DNA from: Hofstenia miamia
Lineage: Eukaryota > Xenacoelomorpha > Acoela
Assembly: GCA_004352715.1 (NCBI GenBank)
Contig: SCFE01000075.1
Span: 633,506-697,505 of the forward strand
Length of the DNA: 64,000 nucleotides
Direction of reading: 5' to 3'
A model generated the notes under the pieces. It saw only the letters and a program-made list of their open reading frames with translations, was not told where the DNA came from and did not search any database. The position numbers and the translations under genes are program-made. Positions 23,211 through 34,439 of the stretch are shown here, in pieces. The first letter of the stretch is position 1. The number at the start of each line of letters is the position of its first letter.

Positions 23211-23952
23211 AATGCACTCCCTTCCATATCAGTGTAAACTTTATTAAGTATGTCAGTCACCAGTTTTGCTGTTAACATTCAACTTAAAAAATTCTTACAT
23301 CAATAAAAATTTTAATTTGATTTGCTAGATTTTGCAAAATTCTGAGTTTTTACACAATAATGCCATTACAGCGTTGCTCAGTGATGCTCAGCCTGGGGAC
23401 AACAATGCCTGAGCTCTCACCAAACTGATACACACAACTACTAAAAAATTAATAGGTAAAATTATAATATTCTAAAATTGAAGGTAAAATTTTAAAGAAA
23501 CTTAAAAATAACCAAGAACTACCGAAATAAGTGAAGTCAGCTATTTGAGGACAATGCCTCCTCCTCTCGTTCACTGTGACTGTCATTACTGGTTGCAAAT
23601 GCAAAATTTACTTCTTAGCCAATTTGAGGATTAGCAATAAACAACTCCACTTAGCGAGCACATCAATATTGTATTGATTATTTTCAATTGATAATATTCA
23701 GAAGTAATATCCAATAATGAGCTTTGTGCCCTATAGTACACGAACTTAATTTAACTCACAGAACACTTACAATACGTTTAAGACAGTAAATGAAAAAGCA
23801 CAATATAGTATAAAGGTACTTTATGGTTGTAACCAATTTAATTTACTGATAATAGGGCTGTTATCACCTTTGCCCATGTCTATTTTCAATATATTCATAA
23901 TTCTCGGTTTAGTGTAAAATTGTGCTGAGAGTATACTTATTTTCTCATTTAG

Positions 23953-23986
23953 AATGGCAGAATGTGATGACCACCATGACGGTTGA
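23953..23986 (+). CDS. PEX14: Candidate last coding exon of PEX14
   Basis: PEX14 exon 4 ends in phase 2 with GG. After the acceptor TTTCTCATTTAG the sequence A ATG GCA GAA completes a Gly codon and gives MAECDDHHDG before TGA at 23984-23986. A short acidic end is in line with the acidic PEX14 tail of other animals. It is only 34 coding bases and no AATAAA follows closely, so this is a suggestion; additional exons (for example around 22570-22650) may lie between. Confidence 0.3.
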
Positions 23987-23989
23987 AAG

Positions 23990-25135
23990 TGAAGATCGTT
24001 TCTTGCCAGAATTTTTATTTATTTTATTGCACTTTCAAAGAATTATGTTTTATATTCTAGCACATTTATTTTCGTATTGCTACTGAAATAGTTTATAAAT
24101 TTTAAGATAATCATGTAAAATCTTTATTATAAGATTTGATTTGAAATGATTGTATTTACTTCAAATTATTGAAATGGTTTGCTTTATCCCAATAGTGTTT
24201 AGGGCCAAAAATTATTTTAGGACATCCATTACTTCTATAAGAATTGCTGTACTATAGTACTTATCTAATAATTTTATAAATGTATATAGTAATAGATGTT
24301 TAAAATTCTACCCACAATATCATATTATTGATATTAATCTATAAAAAATCAATGTTTTTGATCATTACGACTAATGATCTCAGACAAAGAATTACTAAAG
24401 TTTAATAATTTAGTGTAAATATAATTTACAGAAAATATAAAACACAATATTATGCATCCAATTATATTTGACCGAGGCAACTTAAGAATTCCTATAGCAG
24501 TGTGTTGTTTTCAAACTTAAGTGAGAACTTATTTTAAACATGGGCGCAAAACAAGAGCTAAACATAGTTTTTAAGACTTTTCCGAATCTTAATATTTTCT
24601 GAGATTGAAACAGCATAATAATTGATGCAAAGTTTCAATCGAAACGTGTTGAAAATAACGTAGGGATTGTGGTTTGACATTGCTGGAATGCAATGTTACA
24701 TATTTCTTTACCCAATGAATAATGTAATAACTGCAAAATTTATTAAAGGATATTTGAAAAATCTATTTAGGTTATAATTGTTACAAAAACGACAATGCTA
24801 TATTAAATATTTCTTACTGTCCAAATAGGATTTTGGATGCAACTTGAAATTGAACTCGTTATGGCTTTTTCCGTGAATAAGGAGAATATTGAATCAGGGA
24901 AAGAAAAAATTGGTGTTTTTGCGAGTTGTTTTAACTTCAAAACAATGATTCAGTATATTGTAAAGAATCAGAAAATATCTAACTTATCAGTAAAGAAACC
25001 AAAATATATATTTAAAACGTGCTTGCAATTAACCAAACATGCAAGGTGTTAACTTTTATTTAAGAAAAAGCAAAGGGTAAAATTGTATAACCATTTCTCA
25101 GATTGGATTTAATTAGAAAAAGGTATTCCACAATA
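23990..25135. other. AT-rich sequence, no gene seen
   Basis: An open frame at 24837-25052 has no recognisable motif or splice context and I do not call it. Nothing else stands out. Confidence 0.5.
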
Positions 25136-25139
25136 AACA

Positions 25140-25269
25140 GTTTGGGCCCACTGCTATTTAATATTTACGTAAATGATTTAAATACGAACATTACATGTAA
25201 CTTTGTCCAATACGTTGATGACACAATATTATTTCACTCGAGTAACTGGAAGTTTCAGTAGATATAATT
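25140..25269 (+). pseudogene. LINE reverse transcriptase fragment
   Basis: The plus strand reads LGPLLFNIYVNDLN then FVQYVDDTILFHS, i.e. reverse transcriptase boxes B-end and the catalytic YVDD, ending at a TAG. It closely resembles the LINE at 45940-47515 (LGPLLFNIYVNDLS, IQYADDTMLFFS). A later piece at about 25690-25825 (ETIRQITHLNSKI, ADWKKSKLGL) may be its continuation after a 430-bp insertion. Confidence 0.75.
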
Positions 25270-25829
25270 TTTTTACACTTAATATTTTATTATTCAATAT
25301 TACAATAATTAAAAAGTGAATAAAAAGGCATTGCTAATATGTACAATATGATTAATTTAAGTAAAATATTCACTATTAAGCATTTGAACTTTTGAAATAA
25401 ATTCCCCGTTTGAATTCATTGGCATCTCCTCTGGAAGCAGTATTCTTTCCAAGATTGCTTGAATATTTAGAATAACTAGCTCTATTCTAAAATGAACTTG
25501 AATCTGATTGTGGACAATGTTTCTTTTTGGTCTACGAGTTGATAAAGGTACACGCATCAAAGATGATTTACATTATGCAACATTAAAGTTATATTGCATC
25601 ACACAAACTAACAATACTTCAAAACGCAGTTTTGTACAATTAAGGGCAATAATAGTAAAAAAACGACACATCCAAATGTACACTACGTTTCGATGATGAA
25701 ACTATAAGACAAATTACTCATTTAAATAGCAAAATTGAGACGTGTGCTGATTGGAAAAAATCAAAGCTTGGCTTAGGAATTGTTATGTCAGAAAAAGTAG
25801 TGTTATTTAACATGTGTAAATAAATATTT

Positions 25830-28700
25830 TCTTGTTCCTACTTTCTTGCCATTCATTTTAAGTAATCATTAATGGACTCCATTAGGGGTTGCAGTTACAT
25901 ATATGTACCACTCTAGTGTGGAATTATTAATGCATTTCGTAATTTAATGTTGGTGAATCGGCACTTGTTAGCATCTGATTTATGCAGATCATGTGTTTAT
26001 ACTAAGGCAGCATCAGTTTCATTATGATCCTCGAATGGTTATATACATGGATTTACTCGAAATATCTCAGAAACTTTGAATTACAAACAAATGGGCAATT
26101 AATACTACATTAGTCTGTTTAAAGTATGTGTATATACAATCAATTTATGATGAATTTAAAGGAAACTTTTCGAAGCTAATTTTGACAATTTTTAAAACAT
26201 CTTTATGTACAGTTTTATAAAATTCTCAAAAATTGTTCCTTACAATTCACCAAATTTCTCTATTTTTAAAACACATTTTCATAGTAAACGTACCTTAGTT
26301 ATAAGGCAAGCAAATCGTAGAAAAAAATGCAAAATTCTTTTGTAAATGCATCAATCCATCTATGGCATGAATAACTTACAGAAATTTAGAAAGTAAGGAC
26401 TCTAGAAACCTTTAAATCTAAAATAACAAATTTATATAAATCGTATAATCCAAAATTAGAAATTATCTTTATTTCAGAATGAAACACATCAAACTGACTA
26501 AATTTACAAACTATCATAAAATTCACTTTACTTGCAGAGTTATTTGCGGCATTTCACGGACGTGATAACTCTGGTGTGGTCTTCCTTTCATGTCGGTGTT
26601 TTTGGTAAGGGTTGGAGACTTGGGAAGTAGATAATGCAAATAGGAAGCGGAGACAATTTCTAGATTGATGATTTCGTAACGTGTGAACCCGAGAATCATT
26701 GAATATGGTAGACAGTTGAGGTTACAGCGAGAATGCTAGTATTTCTTGAAGAATCTGTTTGGAATTAAGTGGAGAGATTTTAAATTTATTAACGCTGACT
26801 ATAGTACTAACAGATGTTCAAATGCCGGCATTATAAATGTAACTAAAATTTACTTAGTAAATTCTTTATTGAAGAAGAAACATCAAAGTTCAGAAATTGT
26901 TTGTACAATACTGATAACAATTCTGAAAGTGTCAGGAAAATATATACAAACAAAATATAATAAAACGAAGCAAGTAATATTTACAAATAATGATAAATAA
27001 CTTGGTGCTATGGCGAGTTAGTAAACGGGATTGTAAAATGTGTAACCTCTCCATTTCAGTCTTTTTATATTAAAGGTGGAAAAGTATTTTTTAATTTATA
27101 TTTAGGAATAGTTTTCATTATTCGTTTCTTGTAACTAGTTGGTTCAATTCCGTAAAATAGATGTGGGATAAGAAGCTTTAAAATGACAAAGCTTCATATT
27201 TATTTATTGACATCTTAATTGCTTATATAAGAAGAATGTTCTCGCTTGCTTCGTGGATAGATTGTTGAAATATAACTTGAAACCAACTGTTATACATAAT
27301 AATGAAAGGCTTTATACTCTCTTGATAGGGATATTGTTTATTATATTTGTGACATCATAACTTGGACATTCTTGCAGAAAATTATTTGAAACTTTCAACA
27401 GTTGTGCAGGATGAGATTATCTAGAGAATGGCATTTCCATTTTGTCCAAATTATGAAAACTGGACATGAGAGTGGCATTCAAAAAATTTCAACACTTATT
27501 ATTTTAGAAAAATGACCAAGTATGCTTAATATTGCTCATTTTTCAAAATAAAAGTGTCATTTAATAGTTGACTCTTATCTTTAAAACAATATCACCAATG
27601 AAGTGAATCCAGTAATGTGTTAAGTCCCTAGAGTGTCACAATTGAAGTACTAAAATTGCGGCGGCCATCTTGGTTAATTATCATAACAAATTCCATAATT
27701 TATTTGGTGATCAATCTGTAGAAAGAATTGAAATAGAAATATACTATTTGACACAAATATAATTAAACTAACTTAGCATTTGTCGTGTGTGTCATGCAAA
27801 GAGTTATATACAACACAACTCTTTCAATATATCTTATGACAGCAATGCGACAATGCTGAATTTACCAAAAATAACAAACACAGCAACTATTTACATGTAT
27901 ACTATAGCATTAAACCAAGAAAAGTTTAATAATTGCATCTAGTGGAAGTAGCTAAGAAGTGTTTGATAAGTTTTAATACCAATCGCCATTTTCTTAATAT
28001 ATTTTTCTACATAAGCCAAAAATTGTAATTTAGAATAAAATTCTACATCTAGATATTCAAATTAAATCGGAAAAAAATTTGTCTTGTATTTTTCAAACTT
28101 TTGAAGGATTTGCTTTAAATAGTGCATATATTTTGCCTTAACTTTTAAAGCATTCAAAGTTTTTGCAGTTATCCTTCATAGTGTTAATTGTTTATATGAC
28201 AGAGATTATTTTAATTTACTGGGGAGGTAGAATTAGGTTTATAACTCCTAGAAAATGTGGCATTGTTTGAAAAAAATCCATTTCCACTTTCTGTATTTGA
28301 TAAAGAAAAATCTAAAGTTCAGTTGCAAAAGTCTACTTAATTTTTCATAAGTTCCTATAAAATGAAAAATGAATCGAAGCATAGTGTATATTTTGAGTAT
28401 CTGTTCCAATTTGTCACTATTCAATGTTAAGTTTTTGTCCAGATGTAGTTATTCTCGAAGTAAGACTTTTGTGAATAATAATTGTGCCTTGATGCTTTTG
28501 TCAGCAATCATAGTCAAATGAGAAATCTTAGCGAACACAACACTGCTGACATCTGCCAAAACACAGTAATTCACTAAATTTTCCAAATGGACTTTTTCTA
28601 ATTTTATATCATGTCGCAATAATATTTTTTAAGTTGGCCCCTTAATGTGTTTATTTGTGGTTGGCAGAACACAACATCTCTTATTTGCACTTAAAATGAC
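25830..28700. other. AT-rich sequence, no gene seen
   Basis: No supported coding region or transposon end was found. The sequence GCGGCGGCCATCTTGG at 27656-27671 contains a YY1-like core but has no other promoter feature next to it. Confidence 0.5.
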
Positions 28701-29255
28701 CAGTCAAAACACTGAATTACTGTGATTTGCCAGATTACAATCAATACAGTTTACAACACCGTTTCCTTCTGCCTATCCAAGACTGAAATCATTGCTATCA
28801 GTAATGTTTTTCCTGTGCAAAACACGGTTAAACATTATTACAAATTTTTTAGCATAGAGTTCCTGGTAAGATGTAGTCCCGAATTTCGTGTATACATATG
28901 CAATTCAAGTTGTGATTTTTTGCTTAGAGTTTCCATTACTTGAAATTTCTACTGCCATTGTCAAAGTTAAATCTATCTTACGAAAGCAAGCATCTAAACT
29001 GGTTGAATTGCAATTCCAAAAAAGCCTAGAATGTAAAGGTCTCCGAACGCAAAAAACACTAAAATATTAAAATGTCATGTGCATTGATATCCTTCCACTT
29101 ATATTTAATTGAATTAGTAAATTATGTAGTTTATCAATTTTATGGCTTTCGTAATAGTAAGCTTTCGAGTTGCTCACAATTGAATATTGCGTACATTAGA
29201 TTGGAAGTTTGCCACTTTGCTTTGTAGTAGTTCATTATTTAACGCAATGTCATAG

Positions 29256-29702
29256 ATGGAGAAAATAACACCAGAAGAATTCACGTGCTCTATGTGTGGT
29301 GAAAATTTTTTCCCATATGAACGCTGCATGAAGCAATTCTGTGAAGACCGTAATAAATACGGTGATTACAGTTTGTTTAGAAAAGGTACTGGCGAACTTA
29401 CTCTCATTGCACGTCTTGGAACCTATGGGCCTTCGACCATTGTACGCTGTCCTCCATTTGCTCAGATTAGTGACGTTTTGGATGTGATTTTTGTGAAGTT
29501 ATTTGAGGGTAAACCTGTTCTGCCAAGTGGTCATAAACTGTTCTTCCTTCACAAAGGTAGGATTTTGGAGTCTGGCCCACTTGAAAATTTTACAATTCAG
29601 CATTTCAAGATTAGAAACAAAGACAAAATCACTACTAGAGTAATTTATGAGAAGACAGGCGAGGAAGTAATTTGGGACGAAAACAATAAAATGTGGCTTT
29701 GA
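29256..29702 (+). CDS. Orphan protein, CxxC N-terminus and ubiquitin-like C-terminus
   Basis: An uninterrupted 148-codon frame, far more complex in sequence than its AT-rich flanks. Residues 10-30 hold FTCSMCGENF and RCMKQFC, four cysteines that could bind zinc. Residues about 55-140 read like a ubiquitin fold: a first strand (STIVRCPPFAQISDVLDVIF), then GHKLFFLHKGRILESGPLEN, FTIQHFKIRNKDKITTRVIY. The order strand, helix, L-F-x-x-KG-x-L, L-x-x-F-x-I, K-I-T-x-R parallels ubiquitin-like domains, though there is no C-terminal GlyGly. I do not recognise the family and the function is unknown. ATG 29256 follows TCATAG, which could also be a splice acceptor, so upstream exons are possible. AATAAA lies at 29878-29883. 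Confidence 0.6.
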   Translation: MEKITPEEFTCSMCGENFFPYERCMKQFCEDRNKYGDYSLFRKGTGELTLIARLGTYGPSTIVRCPPFAQISDVLDVIFVKLFEGKPVLPSGHKLFFLHKGRILESGPLENFTIQHFKIRNKDKITTRVIYEKTGEEVIWDENNKMWL

Positions 29703-29877
29703 ATAAATTTTCAACAACTAGTGGCTTACTTCAAATTTCTGTGGATGGTGTGACTGAATGACTGCAAAATTACGCAAAAAATTAAAAGAATTTTTTTAAC
29801 ACTTAGAATGATTTTTTATTAGTAAAAGTTTTTTTGAGCATCCATTGAGCTTCGAAATGTTTTGCATATTAATGTTA

Positions 29878-29883
29878 AATAAA
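29878..29883 (+). terminator. Polyadenylation signal AATAAA of the orphan gene
   Basis: First canonical hexamer after the stop at 29702, 176 bp downstream. Confidence 0.4.
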
Positions 29884-30668
29884 TATTATTACTTGAAAGT
29901 ATTTGATATAGAAATTGCTGAAATTTCCCTACGTTTCGACAATATCAATGTTTTTTGAAAACCTATATATTAATCTTTTTCTATCCGAATTAATGATTAA
30001 TAAAAAATATTGCTATTTGTTTTTGCTTTAAATAATATAACACTTAGAGTGAAATGTTGGGTATTTTTGTAAGTATAATGGTTTGAATGAAGTTAATATA
30101 TTATTTCCTTTAAAACAAAAGTATTAGCGCAAGCAGCCTATAGACGATTTTGCATCTCATAATCACGTTTGAATTGGTCTGTATCATATCTATAGGTAAA
30201 CACCAAATTCTGTTATAAAATACATTTAATGGGAAAAGCATTATAATTTTATATTTGGTTTATGACGAGTGATTATTGCTTTAGCAATTTTAAATTTCTT
30301 ATCTATAGCCCCAATAAATAAATGAGATTGCATACTTCAAGGATCAGTCTTTCATGAACACTTGTATCACAGTTATTTGTGTTAAACTTTTAAGCAAAAT
30401 GCGGACAGTTGATCGTAAAATATAAAAATTATCTGTCAGAATAGAGATCATAAATATCATAGTTAAGTCTAGACGAAAGAGAGTTGTTTTCTACTACCAA
30501 AAATAGAGAACTCCAAAATTAGGTGATAAAAAATTCCTAGATTTAATTCTACTGCCTAGTTATGGAATTAAATGGTTACAGAAAAAAATACCATAATTCC
30601 ACTTTTAGAAGACGGCAAAATATCTCAAAAAAATTGAATTCACAACAAATAGCTTTCTTTCAATTTTT

Positions 30669-31212
30669 CACAGAAAGTCATATGGTCAGATACTAAGAAT
30701 TTCTACTAAAAAACAGTTCAAAATAATTCCTATACAATTTATTTTTATAATAAAAAGGGCAGCCACAAATATTACTTTAAAAAAAAACAAAATAAAACCA
30801 TATTTTTATGAAAAAATATTCCCTAGAATATGAACTTCCTATTTTCAAAATGATCCACTTAAGCAAAATAAAACGTTTTCTTTTACTAAAAGCAAAATGT
30901 AAAACAAATACAAAAATTTTTATATAATAAAAATTCAATTCACAGAAAGTCATATGGTCAGATGCTAAGAATTTCTACTAAAAAACAGTTCAAAATAATT
31001 CCTATACAATTTATTTTTATAATAAAAAGGGCAGCCACAAATATTACTTTAAAAAAAAACAAAATAAAACCATATTTTTATGAAAAAATATTCCCTAGAA
31101 TATGAACTTCCTATTTTCAAAATGATCCACTTAAGCAAAATAAAACGTTTTCTTTTAATAAAAGCAAAATGTAAAACAAATACAAAAATTTTTATATAAT
31201 AAAAATTCAATT
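30669..31212. repeat. 272-bp direct tandem duplication
   Basis: Unit 1 (30669-30940) and unit 2 (30941-31212) abut head to tail. They differ at a few positions (GATACTAAG versus GATGCTAAG; TTTTACTAAAAG versus TTTTAATAAAAG). Unlike the other repeats in this window there is no N at the junction, so this may be a real duplication or two alleles joined. Confidence 0.9.
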
Positions 31213-31219
31213 TTTAAGG

Positions 31220-32250
31220 CAACTACTTCAGTAAAGTATAATAATAGCACATATAATTACTTATATTATTGTGGTTAAAATAGGTCATAGGCTGAGTTTT
31301 ATCATAATAGAAAAACTTCTATCGACTATAGCCGATGTTGCTTGACATTTTCGTAACTTAGCATACAATTCCATTATAGCAGTGACACTGTTATTTTCCA
31401 ATCCTGTCTTGATGTAAGCGTTTATTTCACATGCATCATTTTCAAAATCAAATGAGGGGGAGTAATGACAACATTTGGCGGAATTACAACACCATCAAAT
31501 ATTGAGCAAATTATAATTTTATGATAGCAGCCTTAATTGAAACAGTTAGATTGTCAACCCTCATATACGTTGATAGAATACACATGGTCCCATTCTGCAT
31601 ATATATAAATGTCTGTCGTTCCTTCAATATATATTCAACTGCCACCCTATATTGCCAAGTCTGGAAACGTGTCCACTGGTGGGTCGGTTCGGGTCAAGAA
31701 TAAGCTGGAAATTAGCGTTACCAAGTAAAAAAATTTTTCGTTGTCGGGCCTGGACTCAGCATTGGCTGACATTTTCCAACAGAGTTACCAAATAGTTATT
31801 AATAGTTTGCGCTAGCAAAGGAATTTTTCATGACCTCAGGCCTGATGCTGCTCATAAGCATTTGATCTCCAAAGTGGGCCATAGCTTGAGCGCTGTCAGT
31901 TTATTTTTGTAAATTAGTTATACATATCACTGCACTTTGGCTGATATTAAAGTTTTCTGCAAATTTCCAGTGTGTTTTGTCGAATTGCTGACCAGTCTAA
32001 TGATATGAGAAAGATCACCTGAGCGCAGTTGCTATAATTTGCGCAAAATGCAGAAAGATATTTAATACTCGAGTAATTTATAGTAAATTTGATATTTTAC
32101 TGTGTAGGAGTAAAATACCACTGAAAATAGCTAATTTTTTATTGATAATATCTATACTAACTTAATATTTTGATAACATTACAAATATGGTATGTAATAT
32201 TGTTTTCATACATTCATCCTCACCTACATAGTATAGACTCACTATATATA
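31220..32250. other. Intergenic sequence, no gene seen
   Basis: No coding region, transposon end or tandem array could be supported. Confidence 0.5.
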
Positions 32251-32254
32251 CATA

Positions 32255-33412
32255 GGCGGCTCGTGCGTGTAAGGAAGGCAAGCAGTGCTTGCCTAATAAT
32301 TTTTTAATAAATGAATTTCATTCTGAATTGCATGAATTTATATCCATACAAATGTACAAATAGTAAACTATTAGTTTTCCTTTAAAACAACATTCAAGAA
32401 TCAATTAATAAATGAATTGAATTAGGAAATAATTCATTACGATTTGCTTTAAAATTAATTGAATGATTGTGCCACAGCAAGCAAATGGCTTAATGCTGTA
32501 CTTACGTTCGCTCAAACGATAAAATAATAACCGTTTTCTTCAACTCATCACGCGAAGATTTTGCTGGAAAAGCAAGCAGTCCGCTCATTGCTTCACATTG
32601 AAATATTTCCGTTTTAAGGCTACGTGATTTGTAGAAAGAAAAATTACGAACACGCACATAACTAATTATCTCGGTGGTTATGGTTAGACGTGCGATTTTA
32701 TTAAAATGTGACAGATCACGCTTGACCAATCACATAGTCGAGTCGTAGCCTAAAAAACCAAGCGAAATATTTTGGATCACCCAAAAGTAAACATGATATT
32801 TATTATTTAAATCAATCAGAAACATTTTCACACTTAAACAGTACAAGAAACAGAAATATATTTGAGCAAGGCTCCTACCTGGTATATAGTTTTTGCGCAG
32901 TTTTTACCTCACGGATTCCTTGTACAATATTCTTTACAGAATTTAGAAAATTTATAACAATTGTGAATCAAAGAAGAATTTTTTCTACGAATGTGCTACC
33001 AATTCATTCAAAAAATCAAATATAACGTGGATATTTTAAGTTGATATATATGGAAAAAAATTTTAAAAAAACTTTGAGCGGTTTAAATGTGATTTCCATC
33101 ATCTGCCATTTTCTGTTCTAAATTTCTACTCTAAGTTTTCTTAATCTTGAAAACTTTGTAAGTTATCTCAAGTTTTCTCTCATCAACATGCTTTCAATTG
33201 TAAAAAATCGACAAAATTCGTATTAAATATTTTGAAATGCACGATTTATTGACTGCATTACTGAAAAGTTGTAAATATTTGAATTAATGCAAACTATTGG
33301 ATTTCTGCTTATCGGGGATTTCATATATAAATAAATTTTTCATGGTTGTTTATTTACACTATTTTAGTTACTTAAAAATATTTGCTTGCCTAACTTTTGC
33401 ATGCACGAGCCG

Positions 33413-33414
<2 letters not shown>
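32255..33414. mobile_element. TIR element (hAT-like ends), non-autonomous
   Basis: The left end GCGGCTCGTGCGTG at 32256 is inverted at the right end as CATGCACGAGCCGC (33400-33413), and both ends then share a GGCAAGC or GCTTGCC word. The element is about 1.16 kb and holds a separate MITE at about 32610-32760. Flanks are TATATACATAG and TGTATATATA, AT-rich enough that an 8-bp duplication cannot be proved. No transposase is seen. Confidence 0.65.
32610..32760. mobile_element. MITE, second copy of the 318-460 family
   Basis: Ends AAGGCTACGTGATTTGTAG and CACATAGTCGAGTCGTAGCC are inverted, and the interior AAAATGTGACAGATCACGCT plus CACCGAGATAATTAG (reverse orientation) match the copy at 318-460. 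It is nested in the larger TIR element. Confidence 0.7.

Positions 33415-33453
<39 letters not shown>
33415..33453. repeat. (TA)n microsatellite
   Basis: Pure TA tract abutting the right end of the TIR element at 33414. Confidence 0.95.
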
Positions 33454-33455
<2 letters not shown>

Positions 33456-33870
33456 GTTTTCTTCAAATTTCACACCTGCAATAATAGACCAATCCCCATA
33501 GATGTTCAGTGCAACTTATTCTTGTCATGATAAATTAAGTCTCATTACATTTTGTCATAAATAATGGAAGTAATCCCTTCATTGTAGAAGACAATAAGAA
33601 CATTTCGTAATCAATCTCAAGCAATTTAAAGAGTGAGACAAGAAAAGAAGTGTTGCATGCCTTTTAAAATAATCCCTTGAGAACATCAGAGTACCTTTGA
33701 AAATTCTTACTCTTTCTGTCAAAGAATTGAAATTAGTAGAGATATTGCATTTATTGTAATAAACACATTAATTTTCAATTTTAACTGCTAAAGCTGTAGA
33801 AATCAAACTTGATGTATTTTTGAAATATTGTTGAGTAAGTGTATAATAACAGAATAATAATTTCCTGCAT

Positions 33871-33876
<6 letters not shown>

Positions 33877-33901
<25 letters not shown>
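33877..33901. repeat. (TA)n microsatellite
   Basis: Short pure TA tract. Confidence 0.9.
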
Positions 33902-34192
33902 CCAACTAAATTCAAATCTTCCGCCTGACTGAGTTCTAGAAATCTTGTGGCCTAGAAATAATTTTTGTCAAAAACTACACCACTTTACTATTTATATTTG
34001 TTTGCTTCAAATAGCAATTTTCGTAAACGCATTTGTCGAAAAAATGGTACTTCAAAAGACTAATCTTGGCACATAGTTTCAAATTATGGATTACAACCAA
34101 TTTCAACAAACGTTGTTTTTGCGCTTCCTACAGATGTTTTCAGAATAATGTGCTTTTAGCAATGATGTACTGCAGATTTACTAATAAAATTT

Positions 34193-34195
<3 letters not shown>

Positions 34196-34227
<32 letters not shown>

Positions 34228-34429
34228 NNNNNNNNNNNNNNNNNNNNNNNNNNNNNNNNNNNNNNNNNNNNNNNNNNNNNNNNNNNNNNNNNNNNNNNNN
34301 NNNNNNNNNNNNNNNNNNNNNNNNNNNNNNNNNNNNNNNNNNNNNNNNNNNNNNNNNNNNNNNNNNNNNNNNNNNNNNNNNNNNNNNNNNNNNNNNNNNN
34401 NNNNNNNNNNNNNNNNNTATATATATATT
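34196..34429. repeat. (TA)n microsatellite with internal assembly gap
   Basis: TA repeats on both sides of Ns 34228-34417. As at 691-871, assembly failed inside the microsatellite. Confidence 0.95.
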
Positions 34430-34439
34430 AACGTCGGCA

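Noticed and set aside
27655-27672. YY1-like site GGCGGCCATCTTGG as a promoter
   Set aside because: Isolated short match with no adjacent gene start, CpG island or initiator.
28722-29070. Two overlapping short ORFs upstream of the orphan gene as its 5' exons
   Set aside because: No domain or composition signal and no convincing splice donor leading to 29256; left uncalled.
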